Positions 35,101 through 46,489 of a stretch of DNA of 64,000 bases are shown piece after piece (the stretch's first letter is position 1; each line of letters starts with the position of its first letter). The stretch is from Aralia elata (lineage: Eukaryota; Streptophyta; Magnoliopsida; Apiales; Araliaceae): the NCBI GenBank assembly GCA_034770075.1, contig CM068377.1, positions 75,467,358 through 75,531,357 of the forward strand, in the 5' to 3' direction. The position numbers and the translations under genes are program-made. The notes beneath the pieces are model-generated. The model was not told where the DNA came from and did no database searches. It was given only the letters and a program-made list of their open reading frames with translations.

Positions 35101-35655
35101 TGTGCTACATGAAGTATGAAAACTGTTAGATTTGCTGAGCTGTCGAGCTCAGACTTGCAAAACCCAAATTTTGCAGGATAAAAATGCAAGGCAATATTAT
35201 CTGCTATCTCGACGATAAAGATTAGAAGTCGTGCAAAGCAACTTCATTTCTTTAATTAGAACTTGTATTGAAGCATGACAATGATTCTTGATATGTGTAA
35301 CTAACTGGTACGTAAAGTTTGAATTATTCAATATATAAAGAATATTTGTTTTGAATATATTGGGATGAGTATTATATAAAGAAAATCAATATACTGATAA
35401 TATTATATAAGAAAGAATTTGAATGTAGAATTGAGTTGTATATACTCATATCTACTTCAATGTATAATTGTAAAGGTTGCGATTTCAGGGAATAGAGAGA
35501 AAAATATAAAAAGTTTTTAATTATCCGCATTTTCAGCTATTATTTCATCTAAGTATGAAGTAAAGTTGAATCAAGATAGTATTTAACGCACAAGGTCGGG
35601 ATTAAGAATAGTCTTGATTTTGGATTAAGTTGGTCCTGATTTTGGGGGCGTTACA
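32138..35655 (+). mobile_element. Large solo LTR, Tekay-like
   Basis: 3518 bp, starting TGTGATGACCCGGATTTTC and ending TTTTGGGGGCGTTACA, flanked by TSD TTTCC (32133-32137 and 35656-35660). These ends and the length fit LTRs of Tekay/Del chromoviruses. No internal coding domains and no partner LTR, so it is a solo LTR left by recombination. It contains a fragment of a host gene (33600-33965) and an AT-only palindromic stretch near 34490-34560. Whether the fragment belongs to the LTR family or was inserted later cannot be decided here. Confidence 0.8.
33600..33965 (+). pseudogene. Fragment of a plant NYN-domain/C2H2 protein gene
   Basis: The sequence reads HFSTNPSSNFVQ, then NVAIFWDLDNKPPKSISLFD, then FGFVKYMAVYANHHS. 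A frameshifted continuation reads LNQLQNMGVVKPVEPS and then VCGRRF in a third frame. This matches the start of the NYN (limkain-type) nuclease-like domain of plant proteins that also carry a C2H2 finger, including the first Asp of the putative catalytic set in FWDLDNKPP. An A-rich run at about 33767-33778 and several frameshifts break it. It ends near 33965 and the rest of the domain is absent. It lies inside the solo LTR. No intact gene copy is in the window. Confidence 0.65.
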
Positions 35656-35660
35656 TTTCC

Positions 35661-36156
35661 CAAGTCATATAATGATAAAACTCATACTAAAGGCAGGCTC
35701 CACGGACCAAATCAACCGTTGAGTTCCCAAATTTCAGCAACTCGTTTCGGTTTCCTTCATTTTATGTGTACTGGATAAATTTCGCTTAAGCCGAAATAAC
35801 ATTTTTCAATCTTTCATTCATTGACAAATACTACATAAAGTATATTAGAGAACCAAAGTGAACGAAAAATCAAGGAAAATTAACGGTGTAATCGACAAAA
35901 ATATTACCTTTCTCCATAAATCCAAAATAACGGATAATGCCTCCTAAAAATCTTTATGATTAGTCAATTTTTCAATCATTCGTCTCAACATATTTATGTA
36001 ATTTGATTGAAATTATTCAATTTCCACAAAGACGAACTCTGTAAAGAATCTCAAGGGAAAGACTTAAATCCATTCTAGGGTTCCTTTGAGGTGATTACCA
36101 TTGATTGTCGACCAGAGAGAAATTCTGGAAACCTAAGAAGCGAGAGAAATTGACTG
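35661..36156. other. Spacer between solo LTR and Reina element
   Basis: About 500 bp, moderately AT-rich. No domain or repeat recognised. It is continuous with 41962 onward once the Reina element and one TSD copy are removed. Confidence 0.4.
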
Positions 36157-36161
36157 TATTG

Positions 36162-36497
36162 TGTTACAATTAAGCTAATAAATTGACTGGAAATTGAAAA
36201 TAATAACTATTATCAAAAGAAATTCGTCATAGATTTTTCCATAAATCTTTTTACAATCATTTAGGCTGTTATATACTTAGCCGATTCCAACAAAATGTAA
36301 CAATCTTCTAACAACCTTCCCCACTAAAAAAGAAACACGTGTCCCTTACTACAATCGATGCATAACAACTTCGTGCATGAAGTGATGCGTTTTGATGTAA
36401 CTGATCTCTAATATCCCAAGAATGAAACGCTGCATTTTAATGCGAACCACAACTGTAACGGCTATTTCTTCTCATTCATTGCTTTCCATTCCTGACA
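36162..36497 (-). repeat. 3' LTR of the Reina element
   Basis: 336 bp. On the minus strand it begins TGTCAGGAATGG and ends AATTGTAACA. Same length as its partner. Confidence 0.88.
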
Positions 36498-36521
36498 ATT
36501 CCCCATTGCTTGAAGGGATCC

Positions 36522-39500
36522 TTATCCCCAAGCATCGAAATCTGGATATTGCTCTATCAATTTGCTCCACTCCTCCTAGGTAGCATCTTCCGGAATGCTA
36601 TGAGACCAATGAACTAGAACCATGGTTACTGGTCTTTGGCCCTTCTTAACCAATCGCCTATCCAAGACAACTACAGGTACATGTCTTAATTCCCCTACAT
36701 TGTTTGTTTGTGGTAACTCAGTTTGAACTACCTTGGTTTCTCCAATTTTCTTCTTCAGTTGCGAAACATGAAAAACGTTATGTATTCTAGCATTGGGAGG
36801 GAGTTGTAGTTTGTAGGCTACTTTTCCAATCCTTTGAATCACAATGTAAGGCCCATAATACTTTGCAGATAATTTGAAATTTATTCTTTGGGTAACTGTC
36901 ATTTGTTGATAGGGTTGTAATTTCAGATACACTTCATCTCCTCATTAAACTCCCTCTCAGTTTTTTTCTTATCTGCATAGCGTTTCATTCTTTCTTGTGA
37001 TTTCTGCAGATTTTCTTTCAATAGTTGCTGAGTGGCTTCCCTTTCCTTCATAAATTCAGCTATCAAAGGATTGTTGTTGTTTCCTCCTTGATGATAATTG
37101 ATGACTGGGGGGTTAATGCCATAAAGGGCTTTATAAAGAGTCATTCCAGTTGCTGAATGGAAGGAGGTATTATACCACCACTCTGCCATCGGTAACCATT
37201 TACTCCACTATATAGGCTTGTGACTGATCATACATCTTAAGTACATTTCAATACATTGATTAACCCTTTCAGTTTGGCCATCCGTTTATGGATGGTAAGC
37301 TGTACTTAGCTTTACCTGAGTTCCCATGGCCCTGAATAGTTCCTTCTAGAAATTGCTTACAAATATTTTATCCCTATCAGAGATGATAGTTTTTGGAGGT
37401 CCATATAATTTTATCACTGAATCCAACACCACTTGTGCTACCCGTGTTGCTGTAAATGGATATGTGAGAGCCATAAGATGACATCCTTTAGTGAGTTTAT
37501 CAACCACCACTAGGATTACATCCTTCCCATCTAATTTAGGCAATCCCTCTACAAAGTCCATGGTTAGAACTTCCCAGGCCTGGTTAGGAATAGGGATAGG
37601 TTGCAACACTCCAGGGGTTGGAATATGTTCTCCTTTACTCCTCTGATAGACCTCACATTTAGCAATTAGTTCTGTCAAGTCTCTCCTCAAGGTAGGCCAA
37701 TAGAATAGCAGTTCAACCCTCTTAATTGATGTTGTTACACCTGAATGTCCTCCTTCAGGGCTGCTATGAACTTGTTCCATGATTCTGTCCCTCAGATTTC
37801 CAGTGTTGCCCAAGTAAATCCTACCATCCTTTTTGAGAATCCCTTCTTGTAGCTTGTAGTTGGGCCAACTAGTTGGATCTATTAGGATTTGAGCTATTAT
37901 TTCCTGAGCATTTTTGTCATTCTCTAAGCTGCTAGTAACTTCATTACTTCAACTAGGGGTAGCTGATTGTATAATTGCACAACTTCCTTCCAATTCATGC
38001 CTTCTAGATAATGCATCTGCTACTAGATTTTCCTTACCTTTCTTGTAGTGTATAACATAATCAAAGCCTAACATTTTTGACAACCATTTCTGTTGTGCCA
38101 AGGTGGTTAATTTCTGTTCCATGAAATATTTCAGTGCTTCATGATCAGTTTTTATGATGAATTATTGTCCCAATAAGTATGCCCTCCACTTCTGAACTGC
38201 CATAATGATTGTTAACAATTCCTTCTCATAAGTTAACAAGCCCATGTGCTTTGGAAGTAATGCCTTGCTTAAAAAAGCTATGGGCCTTCCTTCCTGTATT
38301 AGAACTGCTCCCACCCCTATATAGCAAGCATCTGTTTCAACTACAAATGTCTTAGAAAAATTAGGCAATGCTAGCATTAGAGTATTAGATAAAACTGTTT
38401 TAAGCTTCTGAAATACTTGTTTAGCCTCTTCCCCTCAACCAAATGCTCCCTTCTTGAGAAGATTAGTCAATGGTTTGCTGATAATTTCATGATGTTGGAT
38501 AAATCTTCTGTAGTAACCTGTGAGGCCTAGGAATCCTCTTAGTGACTTTAAGGAATTAGACCTGGGCTATTGTAACATTGCTTCCACCTTACTCTTATCA
38601 GCAACCACCCCTTGCTCACTAATAACATGTCTTAAATACTCAACTTCTGGTTGTGCAAAAGTGCACTTTGACTTCTTAACATAAAATTTATTCTGCCTTA
38701 GAACCTCAAATACTTGTTGCAAGTGTTTTTCATGAATTTCTAAGGAAGGGCTGTATATCAAAATGTCATAAAAAAAAACTAAAACAAACTTCCTTAGGTA
38801 TGGAGCAAATACCTCATTCATTACACACTGGAAGGTGGCAGTTGCATTGGTCAAGCCAAATGGAATAACCAAAAATTCATAGTGTCATTGATGAGTTTTG
38901 AATGCTATTTTCTTTGTATCTTCAGCCCTTGCCCTGATTTGGTGATAACCACTCCTCAGATCTAGTTTAGTATAGATTTTACTGCCCTTCGACTCATCCA
39001 AAAATTCCTCTATAATTGGAACGGGAAATTTATTCTTTATAGTTATACTATTGAGAGCCCTGTAATCCACACAAGCCTCCATGTGTTATCTTTCTTCTTG
39101 ACCAATAACACTAGGGAAGCATAAGGAGAAGAACTATGCTTGATAATTCCACTGTCAAGCATTTCTTTGACCATCCTTTCAATTTCAGTCTTCTGTATAA
39201 ATGGGTATCTATAACGGTTTGAGTTTACAGGCTTACAGCCAGGCATAATGGGTATGTGGTGATCCTGCAATATCAAAGGGGGTAACCCTTGTGGCTCTTG
39301 AAAAATATCATCATATGATCTCACCAAGTGTTCTACTGCTCCTGAAATCTTATTAACTGGTTCTGGGGCTCCTTCACTGCTGTTAGCTGTACCAAAAAGT
39401 AGGTTTTCTCTTTGGGTTTCCAGTTGAACTTATCTGTTATTTGCACCGAATAAAACTATTTTGGGTCTCCTTGATCTTCTAGTATAACCCCTTTTTCCCT

Positions 39501-41589
39501 TCCAATGTATTATAATTTCTCTCTTTTCAAAATCCATATTGATGTGGCTAACTATTTGCATCCAGTGAATCCCCAACACTGCATCGTACCCCCTAATGGA
39601 ATCACATACATAGGGGTTTGAAACTCTCCTTGAGCCAACTTCCACTTAAATTGGGTAATCTTTCTATCACACTTGATGGATTCTCCATTAGCAACTGTAA
39701 CCTTAATATGAATGTAAGGTTCAGTCGCTAATTGGAGTTTTCTCACCAAGGCTTGTGAGACGAAGTTGTGAGTGGATCCACTATCCAACAACATGTTAAG
39801 GTCTGTTCTTAACTATTCCTTGCAATTTGATAGTGTGAACCCCATGAGTTCCTATAATGGCATGAAGTGAAACCCCACATTCCTCAATCTTCAGTAACTC
39901 TCCTTCCTCTCTTTGCATAATGACTGCTAATTCATGGTCTTGTTCCTCTGTAATTGTCTTTTCCTCTTCCTCGGTTTTCATTATATAGATGTCTTCTATT
40001 TACATTTGTGCTCCTGTGTGTATACCTCATCACAATGGTAGCATAACCCTTTCTTCCTCCTTTATGCCATTTCTATTGTAGTGAGTCTCTTGATTGGAAA
40101 AAACCTTTGTCCTGGTCCCATCTTAGTTGGTTGAAGTGGTTCTTTGCTTATCTCTATGATTGGTTTACCCCTTTGCATCTGATTTCCCCCCGTAGCCTTG
40201 GATGTAACATGTGCTCTCTTGTCTAGAGATTCAAGATAAATTTCTTGCCTCCTTGCCTGACTAATGGCCTCTCTAAGAGTTTGGGCCTCACAAGGTATAG
40301 TGCATTGGCAATTTCTTCCTTCAAACCACTAAGGAAACCCTCAATGAAGTAATCTTCAGTGCAACCCTTGTTCTGGTTCAGCATATATGCTTTAAATTCC
40401 TCAAATCTCCTTATGTAGTTATCCACTTTTCCTTTTTGCATCAATTTATTAAATTTCCCTATTAAGTTTTCAAGTCTTCCTTTTGTAAATATATGGCAAA
40501 CATACTGTGCAAGGTCATCCCATAGTAACCAGGGTTTCTCATCTTGCAGGGATTGATACCATACATTTGCCTCCCCTTCAAGATAGAGAGCAGCATATAG
40601 AACCTTAGATCTGGGGTTTAACATGGGATTTACTTGGAAAAAAAATTCACACTTCTTCAGCCAACCTCTAGGATCTTTGCCATCAAAATGTGAAAAGTCC
40701 ATCTTAGGTATGGGAAAGGATAAGAAGGGGTTAGTATTGTGTTAGGCCTTTGTGCCAAGCTGGAGACATTTTATGGGGGTACTACTAAGGAATATTGGTT
40801 GAATTGGTAGGGATTTGGTTGGTAATTTGGTGTGGGATGGGTCATGACTGGTGGAGGTAGGGGTTGCATTGAGGGGCTATGTGGCATATTGTGAATAGAG
40901 GAACTCAATTGGCTCGAACAAATATATGCAGGCATAACGGGGTTTGTTGTAGTTATTGAAGCAGTGATTCTTACAGTACCTGGTACTTCTGAGCAGGGGT
41001 ATGAACCCATCATAGGCGTAGTATAGGGTTGTAACTGGATCATATTTGAGTTAGCTGAAGTCATAGCAAGGGTCCTAACGATTGGTTCAGGAATGGATAC
41101 TATGGAGGGTATTTGAGTATAGTGTATAAGAGCTGTATTGTGATGGTTCTGGGTACTAGTACCCGGTCTAGGACTATGGCTTATGATTGGTGCAGATGCG
41201 TTAGTGGCAGGGAAGAAGGTCGAGGCCGTACCAAATTGTAGTGGAGGGATAAGGGATGTCACCGAGGATGAAGGTTGTAGTGGCTCGAGGGGCATAGAAG
41301 ATATGTCAATGTTGAAAGGGGGTGTGTGTAGCTCAACTGCTGCATTTTTCTCCTTCTCCGATCGTTGAAATGCCTCCAGTGCCTCCTTAATTTTCTGAGC
41401 TATCTCTTCACTAGTATTCTATAGCTTCTGATAGAATTGAGCAATCTGGTCACTCATCACTCCCATCTACGTTGAAGTCTGCTCGCAGTTTTTGGCGACC
41501 AGCTCCTGCAGCTAATCCATCCTTCCCTCCATGGTCTTGAGTTCCTTTTCATGCTTCTGAAGACTCATCTTCGCAGTCATATCTGCCAT
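36522..41589 (-). pseudogene. Reina gag-pol with chromodomain, degenerate
   Basis: On the minus strand from ATG 41589 to TAA 36522. N-terminal coiled region (MADMTAKMSLQKHEKELKTM), a Pro/Ser/Thr-rich linker (40771-41295), gag core (MDFSHFDGKDPRGWLKKCEF, 40223-40702) and zinc knuckle CYHCDEVYTQEHKC (about 40008-40050). Protease is LLDSGSTHNFVS (39750-39794). RT spans 38560-39327; its active-site box reads VLVFFYDILIYS, where an Asp pair is expected, so one catalytic Asp is lost. RNase H has VVETDACYIGVGAVL (about 38330). Integrase has the zinc region and MDFVEGLPK within 37346-37813. The tail (36518-36932) has HNVFHVSQLKK and a chromodomain VHWSHSIPEDAT, followed by a TAG where Trp is expected. 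Numerous stops. Confidence 0.85.
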
Positions 41590-41604
41590 CAATGGCCCTG
41601 GAAT

Positions 41605-41616
41605 GTTCTGATACCA
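41605..41616 (-). promoter_or_regulatory. Reina primer-binding site (initiator tRNA-Met)
   Basis: TGGTATCAGAAC on the minus strand. It differs from the usual TGGTATCAGAGC at one base. Confidence 0.8.
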
Positions 41617-41620
41617 CTTT

Positions 41621-41956
41621 TGTTACAATTAAGCTAAGAAATTGACAGGAAATTGAAAATAATAACTATTATCAAAAAAAATTCTTCATAGATTTTTCCA
41701 TAAATATTTTTACAATCCTTTAGGCTGTTATATACTCAGCCGATTCCAACAAAATGTAACAATCTTATAACAACCTTCCCCACTAAAAAAGAAACACGTG
41801 TCCCTTACTACAATCGATGCATAACGACTTCGTGCATGAAGTGCTACGTTTTGATGCAACTGATCTCTAATATCCCAAGAATGAAACGCTACATTTTAAT
41901 GCAAGCCACAACTTTAACGACTATTTCTTCTCATTCATTGCTTTCCATTGCTGACA
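41621..41956 (-). repeat. 5' LTR of the Reina element
   Basis: 336 bp, partner of 36162-36497, followed on the plus strand by TSD TATTG. Confidence 0.88.
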
Positions 41957-42030
41957 TATTGAATATCTAACATCTAAATATTCCTATTAGATCAAATAAG
42001 CTCACCAACCCGTTCGCCAACCCCGACAAG

Positions 42031-45000
42031 TGTTGTCCGATTTCACAATCAATAATTACGTGCAAGAATACACGATCAACAAGTAATATAATGATAAGTA
42101 GAGTATCGTTCCCATAGAAAAATATTGCGGTTTATACTTTTAACTACCAATCTAAATTACTCTATTTTATTAAACAATCACAATTTGAATATTGATTAAG
42201 ACTAATTAAATTAAAGCTAAGATCAACAACTAACACGAAGATTGAAATTCAGATTTTAAAGCTTAAGACTACAATATCCCCCAATCATGCAAGATAACTA
42301 AGTTCTCCAATTCATCCAATTATTAAATTCAATAGAGTTGTTAACAAGAATTCAACTTTATTTGTAAGCCCTTTTTCAAGTGATCAAACAAATTTATTTA
42401 ACCCAGTTAATTCTGCGATATTCCTATGCAAAATTAAAAGATTAAATTCATTAAATACCAATTTCCAATAGTTACATGCAGTAAATAGATATCCCTATTC
42501 ACTTCACAACCCTGATTATTCATCCCTTGCAAATAATTAAGAATACATGCTATCATATTCAGATCTAACCCTAGATTTCATATACCTAATTCATCTAAGA
42601 TATCCCGCTAATTGTTGGCCAAACAATTAATCAATAAACACAGAATAAGATAGACAACTTAATATGAAATAATAATTGAATTTAATTAGCTACTTAAGTC
42701 ATAAGCACAAAAGGTTCAATTGTAGCCTTAATTCAAGTTTAGTTCATGCTGAAAATAAAAACCAAAATACTAGAATAAACCATCATAATTAATTACAAAT
42801 TTGAGATAAAAGATTAGGTAAAACTCAGTAAGTTTTGATGAGTGTGTTTTATACACACAAATTACGTGCTTTTGAGCTTGATAATTTGTAAATCCTAAGT
42901 CATTTCGTTTGGTTTTATGTGTTTTCATCTTATTGTTGTGTAATATAGTTTTGTATTACTTTTATATGTTTTTGTGTGCTTTTATGTGTTTTTACTTTGT
43001 TTTGTAGAAATTGAAATAAAGGCCCCTTGGATCGTTACGTTTTTTGCTCGAATTTGGCATTTCAGCTGCTTGTTTCTCAATTTGACCTTGATGCAATCCG
43101 AATTTCTCAAAACTCAAAGAATGAAAGTTGTAGATATTTGTCTTAGCTTTCCATAAAATCTGAAATCATCCAATTTGAAGTTCGTATGAGAGAATTATGG
43201 TCATTTTACCATCGGATTTTGCATGAATTTTACACAGCAGCTGCTTCCAGGCCAATTGGATCCTTGCTCCGGCCATTATCTCGTAGAGCTCCAGTTATGG
43301 AAGTTGTAGATCTACTTCTTACCTTTCCATAGCCTCATTAATTGCCTTAATCTGAGTTCGGACGAAGCAGTTATGGCCATTTTACCAACAGACGTCGAAA
43401 CTGACTCGGGGTACAGAGTTCCACCGCCGGGGCGGCAGTTTCTAGTACTATTTCGCCGCCGGGGCGGCAGAATTCAGGCCATTTTTCACCGCCGGGGCGG
43501 TAACTCCCTGGATACAGTCAGATTTCGCAATATTTGGCCAATTTTTGATATCTAAGCTAGGGTTTCTTATACCCATCTTATATAACACCAAGGGGGCGGC
43601 TCATATAGGGATTCTAAGGGATTCTAACACCATCTAACACTATTAACATCAAATCTAGAGAGTGGGAGGCTACACATAACATCAATTAGAGAGGAAAAAT
43701 CTACAATTCAAGGAATTTTTAGCAAAGTCCAAGGAGCAAGAAGAGCAAGGAGTATCAATTCTTCAGGGAAAGCTAGAGAAGAAGCATCAAACCATTAAGC
43801 AACAATTGAATATCTCTACAAAGGGGTTTTATCATTCTATCTCTTGTATTTCCTTCTTAATTTGTAATTCCATCATGATGCATAAATCGAATATGATGTT
43901 TTATGTAGTTACCATGAACTAGAACTAATTTTCTAAGATTTCAATGGAACTCAATACATAGTTTGAATTGAATGCTCTCTCTTTGATGTTGGTTAATTAT
44001 TTGTGATTGGATATCATAATTTGTGCTTTATATATTAATTACCTAGCTAGTAATTACCTTGGGAACTTATATGGAATTGAAAGAGGAAGTATAGGTTGAG
44101 ACCTTGTTATAATATCATGTGAAAATTAGATATTCTTATGGGTAATTTATGAAATTAAGTGACGTGTGTTTTATTTATTACCCTCATGAATGGATAATTT
44201 GATTGTATTTAGGATAGACATATACCTAAATGCCACATGTATCCATTTGAGAATCCTTGCTTAATGAGTTCTATTGCGAAAATTGGTAATTGATGGAGTA
44301 GTTAATGAGGTTTTATGACATACACCTTACGAATTGTTCTTGATATGAGAATCTTGCTAGTGTATAGAATAGAGATATATCTATACACCGTAATGGGGAA
44401 TACGTATTTGACCATCGAGAGAGGCTTGTATATACTTGTGATTTCTCGGATAACAATTCTTGTGATTTAACTAGTTGAAAAGAGAGAGTTAGGATATTTA
44501 AATGACGTGTTTGGGGAAATTGTGATCTTAGACTTGTTAATATTTGATTTTATTATCTTAATGCTTTCTATAGTTCTTGGATTAATTGTTATCTTTATTA
44601 ATGCAAAACAACAAAAAGAATCACCATTTGTTTAAATAAGATTGAGATGATAAAAGGTTAATACTTGGAAAAGACTAGTAATAATTCCTCGTGGGATCGA
44701 TACTCTACTTACTCTTTAACTTGTTGACCGCGTATACTTGCGCGTAATTGTCGTTATATTAATCGGACAACAAGTTTCTTCAATCTTCCAGTCACAAATT
44801 TGAATTCTTCACGAAGCTTTTTTAATATCCAATTTCCACAATCAGCTCTGCAAGTCAACCTCTGCGTGTTGGTAATCGTCAGTGTAGTATCTATCCTTTT
44901 TCCATGCCTTCATATGTCTCTTATAGTCTCCTCGTCATATTAGTAGAAAGAATCCTTGTTAGCGTCAACCTCCTGAAATAATTGATTCTGCTGAAAGTAA

Positions 45001-45296
45001 TTCTATTTTCTCCTACCGCGCATCCTCGCCCTGGCGAGAAATTCCTTTGTAAATTCCATGCCCGGCGAAGTCGCGCCCCAGCAAGAACTTTAGCTTACAA
45101 ACTCTTGCCCCGGCGAGAACCCTGATCATAAACCAACAAAATGCCACTAAGCTCCAAGTTTTCTAGTTTACCAATCCGCACCTACTTCCTATAAAATAAA
45201 CACCAAAAACAAGTAAAAAGACACTAATAACTCTTAAAGATAGTAAAGATCTAAGCCAAAGATGTATCTAATTCGTAAGTAAAAACTCACTCATCA
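42031..45296 (-). repeat. 3' LTR of the truncated Athila element, split by a solo LTR
   Basis: On the minus strand it begins TGATGAGTGAGTTTTTACTT at 45296 and ends near 42031 (AAATCGGACAACA). Without the insertion at 42836-44777 it is about 1.3 kb. It has degenerate GC palindromes, for example CTCGCCCTGGCGAG at 45025-45038. The end sequences are close to those of the other Athila LTRs. Confidence 0.75.
42836..44772 (+). mobile_element. Athila-like solo LTR inside an Athila LTR
   Basis: 1937 bp, starting TGATGAGTGTGTTTTATAC and ending AATCGGACAACA, flanked by TSD AGTTT (42831-42835 and 44773-44777). Orientation is opposite to the LTR it sits in. The second half aligns well with the Athila LTRs at 9148 and 19738 (for example GACCATCGAGAGAGGCTTG, and CGCGTATACTTGCGCG near the end). 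Carries three GC palindromes with a different arm sequence (43424-43501). No internal region. Confidence 0.8.
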
Positions 45297-45312
45297 AATA
45301 CTCCTAAACTCA
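45297..45312 (-). promoter_or_regulatory. Polypurine tract of the truncated Athila element
   Basis: GAGTTTAGGAGTATT on the minus strand directly precedes the TGATGAG start of the 3' LTR. It follows GCTTGAGGACAAGTAAAA, like the corresponding site in the other Athila copy. Confidence 0.65.
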
Positions 45313-46489
45313 AAATTTTACTTGTCCTCAAGCAAAAATACAAAACAAACAAAAATAACAACTAAACTAACTACCTACATGAATGCACATGCATGATTGA
45401 CTAAACTCAAGAAATTAATCAACATATATTATAAAAATCCAGCCTCAGAAATCAGTAACTAACAATTCAATAGGACTTCAAATTCATGCACCATCAACAA
45501 TCTAACCTGTCACCAGTTATATCTTTGCTCTCAACCCTTCCAAGTGTGTGTGTGCAATATATCAAACCAATCAAAATCTGAATTCAACCCTCAGTATCAC
45601 AATGCTCAGATAAAGATAGTTTTATATATTTAACTTTTAAGCTCTACTTTTATCCACTTTTCTTCACTTCTCTTTTCTTTTTTTTTCTTTTTTTTTCAAC
45701 GAGTGCGTTTTACGCTCCATCTCGTTGATATAAGTTTTTCTTGACTTGTACAATGTTTATCTTTATTACGCTTTTCAATACCACCCTTGTAGCAAACTTT
45801 TGACCAACGACTCCCAAACCAGATGATTTTAGGGCGTTGAGTGTAAAGACACATCCTAAGGGCTTACTTGTTCAAATGACACCGGCCACAATGACAAACT
45901 AGTCAAGATCTACTCTTATCTGTCTATGTTCTTTTTTTTACTTATTTCTTCTTTTTCTTGCAATTTAGACAGACATCGAAGCAGTGTTTATTCAACAACA
46001 TTAATTCTTTCTCTTTTTTTTACGATCCAACAAGTGATAAAAGTCAATATATCCTTAACGAGCACTTAATACACAAAAGTTGAACCAAATCCTAACCAAT
46101 TCAACACATTGACGTGCGTAATTAAAAACTAAGGGTCTCAAGTAGGCACAACCAAGAACAGTCAAAATCTTGACTTAGCATTCCCTATCCGTCTCGTTAA
46201 ACTAATTAATAACTGATCAAATTTTCATCATCGGCCTTCCATAAATGCACTACATTAATTCATTGCTCGAGTACCCCTAAGTGCAATTCTATATGATCAT
46301 ACTCTACAAAAGAAAACGTATATATATATATATATATTAAGCAATAACTGAAATTGACACAACTAACAATTGCAATTTACCATGAAACGAATGCAAACTA
46401 CAATGCAACTAAATTTACAACTAATATGCAACTAAATAAAACAATTTATATGCATGTACACACCACCAAAACAGAATAAAACTAGCAAT
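45313..46489 (-). other. 3' untranslated region of the truncated Athila element
   Basis: No coding sequence. Shares short conserved blocks with 18468-19737, including the TGCGTTTTACGCTCCATCTC segment near 45703. Contains a short TA run near 46319-46336. Confidence 0.55.

Larger units (their letters stand above)
36162..41956 (-). mobile_element. Reina-type chromovirus (Ty3/gypsy), structurally complete
   Basis: 5.8 kb with two 336-bp LTRs (36162-36497 and 41621-41956) and TSD TATTG (36157-36161 and 41957-41961). On the minus strand the PBS TGGTATCAGAAC (initiator-Met tRNA type) is at 41605-41616, four bases after the 5' LTR. A purine-rich tract (CAAGCAATGGGGAAT) precedes the 3' LTR. Small size, short LTRs and a C-terminal chromodomain fit the Reina clade. 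The LTRs differ at about 18 of 336 positions counted by eye, so it is not recent. Confidence 0.85.

Noticed and set aside
41605..41616. tRNA-Met gene fragment
   Set aside because: Only the 12-base primer-binding complement next to an LTR, with no tRNA cloverleaf around it.
42836..44772. LTR pair with the neighbouring Athila LTR (one element)
   Set aside because: The two are in opposite orientation, and the inner one has its own TSD AGTTT with the outer LTR continuing on both sides.
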